From the NCBI GenBank assembly GCA_009841145.1, contig VXMJ01000041.1, positions 1 through 64,000 on the forward strand: 64,000 nt of DNA, read 5' to 3'. This DNA comes from Caldilineaceae bacterium SB0661_bin_34. GTDB lineage: Bacteria > Chloroflexota > Anaerolineae > Caldilineales > Caldilineaceae. Of the stretch, positions 53,493 to 63,285 are shown in pieces. Numbering within the stretch: the stretch's first letter is position 1; every line of letters starts with the position of its first letter. The notes under the pieces were generated by a model that made no database searches, was not told where the DNA came from, and saw only the letters and a list, made by a program, of their open reading frames with translations. The translations under genes were made by a program, and so were the position numbers.

Positions 53493-53851
53493 ATCGATTC
53501 GTGCTCGGGGTCCGGCATGCCCTGTCCGGACTGGCCCATGCGGCCCGACGCGAGCGCAACTTCCAGATTGAATTGGCCTTGGGCCTCGCGGCCCTCGCGA
53601 TGGCCTGGTGGTTGCGAATCACACGCATCGAGTGGTTGGTCGTTGTGATCTGTTGTGGCCTAGTGCTGTCCGCGGAACTGCTCAACACCGCGGTCGAACA
53701 CTTGGCCGACACAACCGGACTCGTGCGCAGCGAGCAGATCCGCGTTGTCAAGGATGTTGCCGCTGGTGCAGTACTGGTGGCTGTGGTGGTCAGCCTTGCA
53801 GTCGGAGCCGCGGTTTTCCTTCCGTATCTGGCTGCCATGGCAAGGTCCTGA
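53489..53851 (+). CDS. dgkA: Diacylglycerol/undecaprenol kinase family protein
   Basis: A 120-residue membrane kinase with three spans. The family block SAELLNTAVEHLAD (catalytic glutamates and the asparagine) and VKDVAAGAVL are present, as is the N-terminal ARRERNFQIE. In monoderm-like bacteria this family phosphorylates undecaprenol, feeding lipid-carrier recycling. ATGA overlap with ybeY shows coupling. Confidence 0.9.
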   Translation: MNRFVLGVRHALSGLAHAARRERNFQIELALGLAALAMAWWLRITRIEWLVVVICCGLVLSAELLNTAVEHLADTTGLVRSEQIRVVKDVAAGAVLVAVVVSLAVGAAVFLPYLAAMARS

Positions 53852-53975
53852 ACCGGAAGCCGGAAATCCGGTGGCGAGATTGCACTGCAATGGCGGATGA
53901 TTTGGTGTGGACCTCGGCCACTGGACTAAAATAGTCGAATCTACAGGTCTGCATGGATGCTTGCGGCAGGCAGGG

Positions 53976-54902
53976 ATGGAAACAATGGAGAAGAACGGAT
54001 ACATCAATTCCAGCAACGGAGCCCGGACCGGTACATATACGGTCAAGGCCGGCTTGGCCCAGATGCTGAAGGGCGGCGTCATCATGGATGTCGTGACACC
54101 CGAGCAGGCCCGGATCGCCGAGGAGGCGGGTGCCTGCGCCGTCATGGCGCTTGAGCGCGTTCCGGCGGACATCCGCAAGGAAGGCGGTGTCTCCCGCATG
54201 AGCGATCCCCAGGTGATTCGCGCCATCAAGGAAGCCGTCACCATTCCCGTCATGGCCAAGGCGCGCATCGGCCACTTTGTCGAAGCCCAGATTCTGGAGG
54301 CCCTCGGCATCGACTACATCGACGAAAGCGAGGTCCTGACCCCGGCCGACGAGAACAACCACATCGACAAGCACAACTTTACGGTTCCCTTTGTCTGTGG
54401 TTGCCGCAACCTGGGCGAGGCGCTGCGGCGCATCGCCGAAGGCGCCGCCATGATCCGAACCAAGGGCGAGGCCGGTACGGGCAACGTGGTCGAGGCGGTG
54501 CGCCATGCGCGCAGCGTGCTCGGGGAGGTTCGGCGCATCTCGACCATGAGCGCCGACGAGCGCTATGCGTATGCCAGGGACATTCAGGCACCGGTGGAGC
54601 TGGTCAACGAGACGGCAACCCTGGGCCGCCTGCCCGTGGTCAACTTTGCGGCCGGCGGGGTTGCCACCCCGGCGGACGCCGCACTCATGATGCAGCTGGG
54701 CCTGGACGGTGTGTTCGTGGGCTCGGGCATCTTCAAGAGCGGAGCACCGGCCAAGCGGGCCCATGCCATCGTGCAGGCGGTGACCCACTTCAACGATGCC
54801 GAAGTGCTGGCCGAAGTGAGCGAGGACCTAGGCGAACCGATGGTCGGCATCAATCTCGATACGCTGTCCGAACCGGAGAAGATGGCTCATCGCGGCTGGT
54901 AG
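53976..54902 (+). CDS. pdxS: Pyridoxal 5'-phosphate synthase, lyase subunit
   Basis: A 308-residue TIM-barrel enzyme that builds PLP from ribose 5-phosphate, glyceraldehyde 3-phosphate and ammonia. Signatures: [71 protein letters not shown]. It forms a dodecamer with PdxT, encoded directly downstream. I chose the ATG at 53976; the ATG three codons later is nearly as good. Confidence 0.96.
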   Translation: METMEKNGYINSSNGARTGTYTVKAGLAQMLKGGVIMDVVTPEQARIAEEAGACAVMALERVPADIRKEGGVSRMSDPQVIRAIKEAVTIPVMAKARIGHFVEAQILEALGIDYIDESEVLTPADENNHIDKHNFTVPFVCGCRNLGEALRRIAEGAAMIRTKGEAGTGNVVEAVRHARSVLGEVRRISTMSADERYAYARDIQAPVELVNETATLGRLPVVNFAAGGVATPADAALMMQLGLDGVFVGSGIFKSGAPAKRAHAIVQAVTHFNDAEVLAEVSEDLGEPMVGINLDTLSEPEKMAHRGW

Positions 54903-54915
54903 TGAGGCCGTACCC

Positions 54916-55539
54916 CTGCGCATCGGCGTACTGGCGTTGCAGGGAGCTTTTCGGGAACACATACAAAAACTGGAAGTTCTGGGAGCTGCGGCCGTTGAAG
55001 TGCGGCGGGCGGACCAGCTCGGTAAGCTGGACGGGCTGATCATTCCCGGCGGCGAGTCCACAACCATGGGCCTCGTCGCGGAACGTTGGGGGTTGGTCAA
55101 CCCCCTACGGCGGTGGGTGTCCCAAGGCCGGCCGGTCTGGGGAACCTGTGCCGGGCTGATCCTTCTGGCGGATCGGGCCACGGGCCAGAAGCGGGACGGA
55201 CAGCCACTGCTGGGCGGCCTGAACGTGTCGGTGGATCGCAACTTCTTCGGCAGCCAACGGGACAGTTTCGAGGCGGAACTGGAGGTTGCCGGCTGGGATG
55301 CCCCGTCACCGGCGGTGTTCATTCGCGCGCCGGCCGTCATCGAAACCGGTCCAGATGTGGAAGTTCTGGCGGAGTGGACGGATCCCGACGGCAACGCTGT
55401 CCAGGTGGCTGTGCGTCAGAGCCACATCTTGGGGACGGCCTTTCACCCGGAATTGTCCGGGGATTTGCGCTGGCACCGTCTGTTCCTGAACATGGTTGAA
55501 GCGGGAGCCGCGACGCAGGTCAACCGAAGCGGTCCCTAA
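54916..55539 (+). CDS. pdxT: Pyridoxal 5'-phosphate synthase, glutaminase subunit
   Basis: A 207-residue class I glutamine amidotransferase that passes ammonia to PdxS. GGESTTMG, the nucleophile cysteine in [11 protein letters not shown] and the His-Glu pair in FHPELSGD are intact. The family N-terminus ([15 protein letters not shown]) needs a start at or before 54916, but the only candidate in frame there is CTG (54916-54918); there is no ATG, GTG or TTG between the pdxS stop and this point. The first accepted start codon (TTG at 54937) would cut off the conserved beginning. The gene is 13 bases after pdxS. Confidence 0.9.
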   Translation: MRIGVLALQGAFREHIQKLEVLGAAAVEVRRADQLGKLDGLIIPGGESTTMGLVAERWGLVNPLRRWVSQGRPVWGTCAGLILLADRATGQKRDGQPLLGGLNVSVDRNFFGSQRDSFEAELEVAGWDAPSPAVFIRAPAVIETGPDVEVLAEWTDPDGNAVQVAVRQSHILGTAFHPELSGDLRWHRLFLNMVEAGAATQVNRSGP

Positions 55540-55599
55540 CCGGGCAACCGCGTCGCTGGGGTTGGTGCGCGGAACGTTGGTCTCCGGAATCCGGTCCGC

Positions 55600-56892
55600 T
55601 CACCGGATCAGCTGGACCACCAGTTCCTCGCGCACTCCGGCATTGGTTTCCCCGGCTTGGTGTGTCCGCAGGATGTCCGCTGCATTCGAGCCTGCGGATT
55701 TGCGCATGACCTGCCCCAATGCCCAGACGGCGTGTTCCCGAACCGCGGCCGAATCCTCCTGCAGTGCCTTTTCCAAGGCCTGCAGGGCTGCAGGTGCTCC
55801 CCAGTTGCCCAAGGCGGTACATACGTTGCGGAGCATTCCAGTGCGCTTGGCCCGTTTGACCGCGGAGTGTCGGAAGTACGCTCTGAATGCCCTATCGTCA
55901 AGCCAATAGGGATGGTTTTCCCGAAAGCCGTCCAACAGCCTGGGTGCCATCCACTCGGTTTGGATCGGCTGGCTCGCCAGAAACCCGGCACCGGGTTGTC
56001 GATCGTGGTTCCAGGGACAGACCTCTTGGCAGACATCGCACCCGAACACCAGGTTGCCGAATCGGCTGCGGAGATCCCTGGGCACGGCCCCCTTGGCTTC
56101 TATGGTCCAGTAGCTGATGCACCTGCGGGCATCCAGCATCAAAGGCCCGCGGAAGGCATCGGTGGGACACTGGTCCAGGCAGCGGGTGCACCGGCCGCAA
56201 GTCATGGTGCGTGTGGTATCGCCCGCCTCTGCGCTTTTCCACGAGCCTAGGTCCTGTTCGTACGGCAGGCCGTCCATAACAGCGATGGGCGACAAGGTTG
56301 GCGCCGAGGAGCGAACCGCGGGAGCCGGATCCGGCGCGACGGTTTCCGGAATGGCCAGGACGGCCAGGAAAATCCAGCTGCCCAGGTCCGGGTTGATGGT
56401 GCAGCAGTTCTTGCCGGTGAATGCCAGACCGGAGGCCATGGCCCAGTCACGTTCCACTACTGGCCCCGTGTCCACCCAGCATCGGGCATGGGCAGTACGG
56501 CCGCTGAGTTTCCGGATCAGGGCATCCAGTTCAAAGAGCCGGGGTTTGATTTGGTCGTGGTAGTCCTCGTGCCAGGCATACCGGGCAAAGATGCCGCGCG
56601 ACGGATCCCGGCGTACGTGTTCGGGCAGATCCGCATGCAGGTAGTCAACACCAAGCACCACCAGGGTGCGGACAGGCTGGCTGTCGGCCACGAGCAGGCG
56701 GTCCGGATGCATGCGGATATCCGGGTTGCGCGCCAGCCAGGCCATGTCGCCGTGGCAGCCTTCCTCCAGCCAGGCCTCCAGGTAGTCGGCGTGCACAGCC
56801 CCAGACCGCGGGGCGGCAATGCGGCACAGATCGAAGCCCAGCCCCGAGGCCAGGACCCGGATCGTGGATGCGGACAATCCGGGCTGCGTCAT
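55600..56892 (-). CDS. queG: Epoxyqueuosine reductase
   Basis: A 430-residue cobalamin-dependent iron-sulfur enzyme that finishes queuosine in tRNA. The catalytic region is CWVDTGPVVERDWAMASGL, followed by FTGKNCCTINPDLGSW. Two [4Fe-4S] clusters are bound by CGRCTRCLDQCPTDAF and CDVCQEVCPWN. A HEAT-repeat tail (ALEKALQEDSAAVREHAVWA) ends the protein. It is convergent with pdxT. Confidence 0.95.
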   Translation of the reverse strand: MTQPGLSASTIRVLASGLGFDLCRIAAPRSGAVHADYLEAWLEEGCHGDMAWLARNPDIRMHPDRLLVADSQPVRTLVVLGVDYLHADLPEHVRRDPSRGIFARYAWHEDYHDQIKPRLFELDALIRKLSGRTAHARCWVDTGPVVERDWAMASGLAFTGKNCCTINPDLGSWIFLAVLAIPETVAPDPAPAVRSSAPTLSPIAVMDGLPYEQDLGSWKSAEAGDTTRTMTCGRCTRCLDQCPTDAFRGPLMLDARRCISYWTIEAKGAVPRDLRSRFGNLVFGCDVCQEVCPWNHDRQPGAGFLASQPIQTEWMAPRLLDGFRENHPYWLDDRAFRAYFRHSAVKRAKRTGMLRNVCTALGNWGAPAALQALEKALQEDSAAVREHAVWALGQVMRKSAGSNAADILRTHQAGETNAGVREELVVQLIR

Positions 56893-56994
56893 GTCTCGGG
56901 TTTCCGGGCGGCAGCGTCTGGTGCGTTCTCGACTTGCGAGTACACTGATGGGGTGTTCCGCCTGTCTTGGTTCCTACCCATTGGTGTTCCGCCC

Positions 56995-58302
56995 ATGAAC
57001 CTCAACTCCCAAACCCCCAGCGCTGGCGAAAGTGTCTTGGCCATCCATGGCGGCCCCAAGGCGGTAGACCGTGATCTCAATCTGTTCAAGGGTGCCGGTC
57101 TGCTTGGAGCCGAGGAGAAGCAGGCCGTGATGGAAGTATTGGACGCCCAGTCCCTGTTCCGGTACTACGGTCCCAACCACCTCGGCAAGGTGGCGGCCTT
57201 TGAACAGGCCCTGGCGGACTATTTAGGCGTGCCGTTTGCCTTGGGCGCCGCCAACGGCACAGCGGCGCTGCGCCTCGGCTTGGCGGCCCTCGGGGTCGGT
57301 CCGGGGGACGAAGTGATCGTACCAGCCGCCACCTTCATTGCGTCGGTTGGCGCCATTGTCGCCAGCCGTGCCCGGCCCGTGTTCTGCGAGGTAGACGCCA
57401 ATATGCTTCTGGATCCGGAGGATCTGGAACGGTGCCTGACTCCCTTGACCAAGGCGATCATGCCCGTCCACCTGGGAGGCAAGTGCGCGGACATGGATGC
57501 CGTGTGCGACTTTGCCCGAGTCCATGGCCTCAAGGTAATAGAAGATGCGGCCCAGGCCGTAGGCAGTGTCCATCGGGACCGGCCCGTGACCACCATCGGT
57601 GATGTGGGTTGCTTCTCGTTCCAGTTGGAGAAGAACATTACCAGTGGCGAAGGCGGGGCGTTGATCACGAGCGATCCGGAACTCTACCGTCGGGCCACCA
57701 TCTATTCCGATCAGGGCGGCCAGTTCTGGACATCCCATTCGGGAGTCAGGGATCACTTCAAGGGTTTGCAGGCCGATCCGATTGTTGGCGAAAACCTTCG
57801 CATGAACGAGATTGCAGGTGCCATCATGGGCTGCCAACTGAGCAAGCTGCCCGCCGTTCTGGATCGCATCGAGTCCACCAATGGTGCCCTCAGGACTGGC
57901 ATGGAGGAACTGGCCGGAGCCAGCCTGGAGCCCCGGGCCGAAGGCCGCGATCGGCATTCCGTCTGGGTCATCGACTATGCCGAGAGTGCCGAGGACGCTT
58001 CCGAGCGCATCGAGTGGCTTCGCGCCGAAGGGTTGCCCGTCGGCAAGATCTACGGTGGGGTTCCGGTTTATGCCGCCGATCAGGTGCTGAACCAGCGTCT
58101 GGCCGCACGAGGTTGTCCCTTCGACTGCCCCGCCTATTTCCCCGAGCCCGTGGAGTACAGCATGGGAATGTGCCCGCGGTCGGAGGATCTGATGAATCGG
58201 TCGATCGTCCTGAACGTGGGCCCTCTGTGGTCGGAAGAGGACCTGGACGACGTGTTGACTGGCGCCGCCAAGGTGTATCGGGCTGCGACTGGTTCCGGGT
58301 AG
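56995..58302 (+). CDS. DegT/DnrJ/EryC1/StrS-family aminotransferase
   Basis: A 435-residue PLP enzyme of the sugar aminotransferase family. The PLP lysine is in FSFQLEKNITSGEGGA, and the family blocks GAANGTAALRLGLAALGVG and VPAATFIASVGA are present, with VIEDAAQAVGS binding the cofactor. Residues such as HSVWVIDY near the end are also family-like. It transfers an amino group to a keto-sugar or related ketone. The start is the ATG of MNLNSQ; an upstream extension overlapping queG is rejected. Confidence 0.88.
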   Translation: MNLNSQTPSAGESVLAIHGGPKAVDRDLNLFKGAGLLGAEEKQAVMEVLDAQSLFRYYGPNHLGKVAAFEQALADYLGVPFALGAANGTAALRLGLAALGVGPGDEVIVPAATFIASVGAIVASRARPVFCEVDANMLLDPEDLERCLTPLTKAIMPVHLGGKCADMDAVCDFARVHGLKVIEDAAQAVGSVHRDRPVTTIGDVGCFSFQLEKNITSGEGGALITSDPELYRRATIYSDQGGQFWTSHSGVRDHFKGLQADPIVGENLRMNEIAGAIMGCQLSKLPAVLDRIESTNGALRTGMEELAGASLEPRAEGRDRHSVWVIDYAESAEDASERIEWLRAEGLPVGKIYGGVPVYAADQVLNQRLAARGCPFDCPAYFPEPVEYSMGMCPRSEDLMNRSIVLNVGPLWSEEDLDDVLTGAAKVYRAATGSG

Positions 58303-58411
58303 CTGTGGTCTGTCGCAGCCGACACGCCTGGATGCAGGCCCGATCGATCCAGACCGTGCATCCAGTGGCGGGACCTGGCGCATCCTTGTATATGTCCATA
58401 TCTCTTCATGG

Positions 58412-58828
58412 ATGAACAAAGTACCCATGGAACCGCGTATTAGCCTTGTTACCCTAGGCGTTACCAACCTGTCTCGCTCGGTGGAGTTTTATCGGGATGG
58501 ATTGGGACTGCCCCTCGTGGATGAAAACACCGAATCCATCGCCTTCTTCCAGACCCGGGGTACGTGGTTGGCCTTATACCCTCGGGATGCCCTGGCCGCC
58601 GATGTCGGTGTGGCAACGGAGGGCAAGGGCTTTTCCGGAGTCACCCTGGCTCACAACGTCCGTACGCAGGAAGAGGTGGATGCCCTGCTGGACGTGGCCG
58701 TAGCTGCCGGTGCCACACTGGTTAAACCGGCCCAAGATGCCTTTTGGGGAGGCTACTCCGGTTACTTTGCCGATCTTGATGGCTACCTTTGGGAAATCGC
58801 ATGGAATCCTCATTTTTGGGTTGAGTGA
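58412..58828 (+). CDS. VOC (glyoxalase/dioxygenase) family protein
   Basis: A 138-residue protein made of paired beta-alpha-beta-beta-beta units: ISLVTLGVTNLSRSVEFYRD and VDALLDVAVAAGATLVKPAQ, ending in GYFADLDGYLWEIAWNPHF, whose glutamate is a metal ligand. The substrate is unknown; family members include glyoxalases, resistance proteins and lyases. A start five codons later (MEPRIS) is possible. Confidence 0.85.
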   Translation: MNKVPMEPRISLVTLGVTNLSRSVEFYRDGLGLPLVDENTESIAFFQTRGTWLALYPRDALAADVGVATEGKGFSGVTLAHNVRTQEEVDALLDVAVAAGATLVKPAQDAFWGGYSGYFADLDGYLWEIAWNPHFWVE

Positions 58829-59199
58829 CTGATCCGGGACAACATGCTTCACAAGGGATTGAGGACAACGCGCAGAGTCGGGCCTGTGCCGTTGGTGGGG
58901 AGATCGAATTCATGGCTCCTGAAGAGTTTCTGAAAGCAAGGAACTTGGAATTCGCGACAGTCGGCAAGGCTTGTTTCCGTACAGTCTTCCAACTGTCATG
59001 CGGCGTTGACCGCATGGCAATGCACGCGGCCTTTCCAGCAACCAACGGCCCGGTTAACTGACCTCGGTGTCAGCTGTCGGGACCGGACCTCTTGAGTACC
59101 CACGGCCTTCATCCCATGGTTCGCTTCCAACAAGCCGGTGCCGAAAGGCCAACACAGCTGATGCGTGAGCTCCCGACTGGAGTTCGCAGGAGGGGAAGC
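58829..59199. other. Intergenic stretch, nothing recognised
   Basis: About 370 bases before the LysM-hydrolase gene. One small open frame (58825-59061) has no domain or ribosome site. AGGAGGGG at the right end is the ribosome site of the next gene. Confidence 0.4.
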
Positions 59200-61119
59200 A
59201 TGATTGCTGGAATGCTGCACAAAGGAGTGAGGCAGGTTTTGCCACTATGCCTTGTTTTCTGTTGCCTGCTGCTGGGTTTGCTGCAGACCGGCGTTGTAGC
59301 CCAAGGACCACTGGAGGAGCGGACTTTGGAAGCTTCACACTCACCGGCGGACCGGGATGGCACGATGCCCGAAGGAGGACAGGCTCTCAACAAGGTTGGC
59401 GAAGATGACACCGCCAATGGAGATCAAGGTGGAGACACTCAGGCTGCGGAGGCGGAAGCCTCCAACTTTGACTGTGCACGCCAACATACAGTGGCGACGG
59501 GGGATACGCTCCTGGCGATAGCCATCCGGTACGACGTTGCTGTGACCGCAATCCGTCAAGCCAGCGACCTGACGGATGCCGATCCGCTGTCGGTTGGCAG
59601 AACACTCTGCATACCCGGCGAGGCAGCGGATCCGTCGTCGCGGTCTCGGGTCGTATCTGCTCCGCTAACCAGAGGCGAGAGGTATGTTGTCACAGGCGGC
59701 GACACTCTCTCCGAGATCGCTCTGAATCACGGTGTGTCTTTGGAGGTGCTTGCCCGTTCCAACTACCTGACGGACATCGACTTGCTGCCTGTTGGTCAAG
59801 TGCTGTGCATACCCAGGCTGGGATGGACTTGGCCTTCCGCAATCGATGCCGCGATGGAAGGTGTTCCATATGCAGTCCAGGAGGGGGACTCCCTGTTGGG
59901 GATTGCCCTCGATCACGAAGTGTCCCTTACAGACTTGCTGTTTGCTAACCGTCTTACGGAATGCAGCTTGATTCGTCCTGGTGACAATCTTGTCCTTCCG
60001 GCTGTCGGCGAGCTCACTGCGGAGTCGCTGCCCGCCCCGCTTCCTACCGCGGAGGCGATTCCCTTGGAGTTTGCCTACGGTATTCAGGGACACGCCTTGG
60101 GCGAGGAAGTTGGTCAGCTGGTTCTGGCTGTGGTCCGTGACCTGGGTTTCACTTGGCTCAAGCAGCAGGTGCGCTGGGAGGACATGGAACCCCACCGCGG
60201 GCAAAGGCAGTGGCTCGGAATGGACAGGTTGTTGGCCGAGGCCGACCGGCAGGGGGGCGTGAATGTGTTGTTCAGCGTGGTGGCTGCACCGCTCTGGGCT
60301 CGGGAGAGTGGTGCTGATCGGAGCGTGGCTGGCCCACCTGCCGACAATGAGGACTTCGCCAACTATTTGGGGGCGCTGGCCAGCCGTTACTGCGGCCAAC
60401 TTGATGCTATAGAGGTCTGGAACGAACAGAATCTGCACTACGCATGGGGAAATCTCACTCTCAGTGCCGAGTCCTACGTGCAAATGCTGGCGACCGCTTC
60501 GGCTGCGATCCGGGAAGCCTGTCCCTCCATGCGGATCATCTCCGGTGCACTCACGCCGGCAGGCAGTGTTGCCAACCTCGTTGTGGATGACTTTGTCTAT
60601 ATGCAACAGATGCTGGAATCCGGCATGGCAAATCATGTGGATGGCATCGGTGCCCATCCTCGTGGCTACAATGTTCCGCCTCAATACACTTGGCAGGAGG
60701 CGTGCACAGCCATCCAGGTATCCGGTAACACTTATTTCAACGGTGCTTGTGACGTGCCCCATCATTCCTGGAGCTTCCGCTCCACCATGGAGTTTTATCG
60801 TGATCTGGCAGTGCAATACGACGCGTCCGACAAGCCCGTCGTGCCGACTGAATTCGGCTGGGCCGTAGGCAACGGGTTTGCCCCTCACAACTATGCGTAT
60901 GCGAACGACAACAGCTATCAAGAGCAGGCAGACTGGACCGTTCAGGCTTACACGATGATGCGGGACTGGGGTTGGGTTGGGCCCGCGTTTCTATGGAATT
61001 TGAACTTCAGGGTTGTTTCCCCTGGAACGGAACGGACAGTGTGGAGCATTGTCTTTGCTGACACTGCTGACGGGGAGCCTTTGCCGCTCTATACGGCCCT
61101 AAAACAAATGGCGAAATAG
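59200..61119 (+). CDS. Secreted LysM-glycoside hydrolase
   Basis: A 639-residue exported protein. A signal peptide (LPLCLVFCCLLLGLLQTGVVA) is followed by three LysM modules at about 93-138, 160-205 and 223-267 (each with a GDT/GDS turn and LCIP or LVLP end). The catalytic part (about 300-639) is a GH-A-clan TIM barrel, with acid/base E409 in VWNEQN and nucleophile E551 in PTEFGWA, resembling GH5/GH39-type enzymes. LysM modules bind peptidoglycan or chitin, so the enzyme is held at the cell wall. The ATG is preceded by AGGAGGGG. Substrate unknown. Confidence 0.85.
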   Translation: MIAGMLHKGVRQVLPLCLVFCCLLLGLLQTGVVAQGPLEERTLEASHSPADRDGTMPEGGQALNKVGEDDTANGDQGGDTQAAEAEASNFDCARQHTVATGDTLLAIAIRYDVAVTAIRQASDLTDADPLSVGRTLCIPGEAADPSSRSRVVSAPLTRGERYVVTGGDTLSEIALNHGVSLEVLARSNYLTDIDLLPVGQVLCIPRLGWTWPSAIDAAMEGVPYAVQEGDSLLGIALDHEVSLTDLLFANRLTECSLIRPGDNLVLPAVGELTAESLPAPLPTAEAIPLEFAYGIQGHALGEEVGQLVLAVVRDLGFTWLKQQVRWEDMEPHRGQRQWLGMDRLLAEADRQGGVNVLFSVVAAPLWARESGADRSVAGPPADNEDFANYLGALASRYCGQLDAIEVWNEQNLHYAWGNLTLSAESYVQMLATASAAIREACPSMRIISGALTPAGSVANLVVDDFVYMQQMLESGMANHVDGIGAHPRGYNVPPQYTWQEACTAIQVSGNTYFNGACDVPHHSWSFRSTMEFYRDLAVQYDASDKPVVPTEFGWAVGNGFAPHNYAYANDNSYQEQADWTVQAYTMMRDWGWVGPAFLWNLNFRVVSPGTERTVWSIVFADTADGEPLPLYTALKQMAK

Positions 61120-61627
61120 GCAAGGAGGACTACAAGCCCGGCGGAGACAGGCTATTTTCTCCGAGCCAATCAATCCCGGAATCCCATGTGGCAATCGAGA
61201 TTCTGACCTCGTTGGAGGTGAAAGGCTCCGGCAATTGCTTCTCTTCCGAACTCGACTTGGTACAAAACCGGAACGCGGAATCATGGAAGTGGCCAGTTGG
61301 CACTTTGGGCCAAGTCACCTCCCAACTGCATTTCATCCCGTCAGTCCCCTTGTGTATTCCCACGGGATCCGTTCACGGTCTTGGTCTGCATGTGCACTAA
61401 TCGCAAGGCCCATTCCTTGTGACGGGGTACCCTGTCCTTTCCTGGTCCGCACACTGCGACCGAGGCTTGGCCCCGAGCAACCGGCGGGGCCGTTCCTGGT
61501 TGTTTTTTGCCGGAACTGTTTCAGTTTCGTTGATTTTGGTTCGAACCCGCCATCGGCATCTCCCGCGCTAGGGGTACCTTGGGTTTGCCGAGCGGCACGG
61601 TCCTGACAGCTTCGGGGAAGAATACCC
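61120..61627. other. Intergenic region with one dispersed-repeat copy
   Basis: About 500 bases with no gene recognised. It holds copy C of the dispersed repeat (61510-61560). Confidence 0.4.
61510..61560 (-). repeat. Dispersed repeat, copy C (inverted)
   Basis: Read on the minus strand it contains gatgccgatg, then ccaaaatcaacgaaactgaa acagt, matching the copy at 11995-12042 most closely. Confidence 0.55.
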
Positions 61628-62935
61628 ATGATGTGGTATGCAAGAGCCGAAGGCTCCATGCAATGCACGAAGTGCAACAGCGATATTCCGGCTGGTGCGG
61701 CCTGCCTGTCACAGTTGCCTTGGGCTCTGCCGGCAGGCATCCATCGATCGGACTACAAGAACTTCTGCATCGCCTGCTTCGAGTGGGACCAAGGCGGCTC
61801 GCCTGTCCCTTGTTGCACTCTGGCCCCGGAACACTTGCAGCGGGAGATAGTGGAGGATCCTGTTTCCTGTCAACGTTGCCGGGAGACCATGCATCCAAAC
61901 ACCCGGGCGTTTTTCTGGACATTCTTTGATTGGCCCGAATCAACCAGTGCCCGGTCCAATCCAGAGGCGCGGAAGCTGCACCGTTGGGGCGGCGCGGCTC
62001 CAGGGTTTGGTGGGTTGGGCGGGCGCAAGGGCGGATGGAACCGTCTTGAATCAGGCACGCAACGCATGTTCCGGACCCGAGGTCTGGGACGCGGTTTGGG
62101 TTCCCGGCCTCCGCCGGAGGCCCGAAGACTGTATGAAAGCATTCCCAAGTCCAGTCGCAATTCAAATGAGGATACCCTGCAATTTCTGAAGGGGCGAGAT
62201 GCAAGCCACATCAAACCTGTATCGCGGTATCCCGGCTTGGCCAAGAAACCCAGAAACATTGTCTGGGAGAATTCCAGCAGAAACCGCAGCCGCGGAGCCC
62301 GCGACATGACGAAAGCGGAAAGGGCAGCGGCCTGGGCAGATACTCAAAGAGCCGGATACAAGGCTTTGGGGAAGTCTGTGGCCAGACAGGCAGCTCTGGC
62401 AGCCGCACTCGAATTTATCGTGGCCGGCTTGGAGAATTGGTTTCACTGGAGACGTGGTCGGAAGACCGGGAAACAGGCTGCAAAGGATATGGCCAAGAGC
62501 ACACTCACGAGTTTGTGGACCGCGGCGGTCTGGATAGCCGTGATCAAAGTGGTTGGTCTAATTGTGCCGTCCCTGGTTCTGCTGGTCCTCTACCTAGCCA
62601 TGGGAAGCCTCATCGTGGGGTTGTTCATGGGTGCTCCGCTAGCCATTCCACTGGTCATTTTGGGTGCCGGATTGGCCGTGTTGACAGTGCTGGCAGTGTT
62701 GGCCGCAGCCAGGATTGGGTTTCTGATTGTGGGAGCAGTCAAGTCTTACCGTCGCGTGGCCCGGGCTGCCAGTCAAGACGACGGAAACAGCGTCACCGTG
62801 AATGACGGCTTTCCGCTGAACGAGTTCCGCGTGTACTGCTGTGCGCGATGCATATTGCAAGAACATATTTGCCCTCGTGTTGGGCCGGACAGATTGGAAT
62901 GGAGTACCGGTCTGTCACCAGAACCCGGAGGGTAA
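61628..62935 (+). CDS. Putative zinc-finger/HNH-like membrane protein
   Basis: A 435-residue protein with three parts. Near the N-terminus are CxxC pairs (CTKC 13-16, CIAC 47-50, CQRC 81-84) that could bind zinc. The middle (about 190-230) has RDASHIKPVSRYPG and NIVWENSSRNRSRGARDMT, with H194, N210 and N219 spaced as in HNH-type nuclease folds. Then comes a basic helix and a hydrophobic region (about 295-375) with several spans. I know similar combinations only as uncharacterised bacterial proteins, some in conflict-system surveys. The start may instead be the ATG ten codons in. Nuclease function is an inference. Confidence 0.5.
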   Translation: MMWYARAEGSMQCTKCNSDIPAGAACLSQLPWALPAGIHRSDYKNFCIACFEWDQGGSPVPCCTLAPEHLQREIVEDPVSCQRCRETMHPNTRAFFWTFFDWPESTSARSNPEARKLHRWGGAAPGFGGLGGRKGGWNRLESGTQRMFRTRGLGRGLGSRPPPEARRLYESIPKSSRNSNEDTLQFLKGRDASHIKPVSRYPGLAKKPRNIVWENSSRNRSRGARDMTKAERAAAWADTQRAGYKALGKSVARQAALAAALEFIVAGLENWFHWRRGRKTGKQAAKDMAKSTLTSLWTAAVWIAVIKVVGLIVPSLVLLVLYLAMGSLIVGLFMGAPLAIPLVILGAGLAVLTVLAVLAAARIGFLIVGAVKSYRRVARAASQDDGNSVTVNDGFPLNEFRVYCCARCILQEHICPRVGPDRLEWSTGLSPEPGG

Positions 62936-63097
62936 GGTTCAGGCAAAGGGATCGTCTACGCCCGACTGAAAGCGACCCCTTCCTGATGCACCCGCGACAA
63001 AACTCAAGTCCAACACTAGGGGGCTCCATGCCAATGGGGAGAAACTGGTTCGGTCCATGGAAGACGGTTCCTTGACTGGATGAAGTAGTGCCGTCGC

Positions 63098-63244
63098 ATG
63101 GCCACGCGCCACGAGAGGACGGCGGCCATCTGTCTGGGGTTTGTCCAGTTTGCCGGTGCACGCAGGCAAGTACAGGTGCGGGGGCTGAAAACGGAGACGG
63201 AAGCCCTCAACCTCGTGCGCCTGATGGCCCACGGCATGGCCTGA
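63098..63244 (+). pseudogene. Possible transposase C-terminal fragment
   Basis: A 48-codon frame (MATRHERTAAICLGFVQFAG, later ALNLVRLMAHGMA) that looks like the tail of an IS5-like transposase from the TAAICLGFVQFA pattern. There is no upstream coding part. Low confidence. Confidence 0.3.
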
Positions 63245-63285
63245 ACCAAAGCCGGAAACCCGCTTCCACGAAGGTCGCCCGGGAC

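Noticed and set aside
61539-61551. ggttcgaaccc, like a tRNA T-loop
   Set aside because: The flanks do not pair into a T-stem and it belongs to the dispersed repeat copy C.
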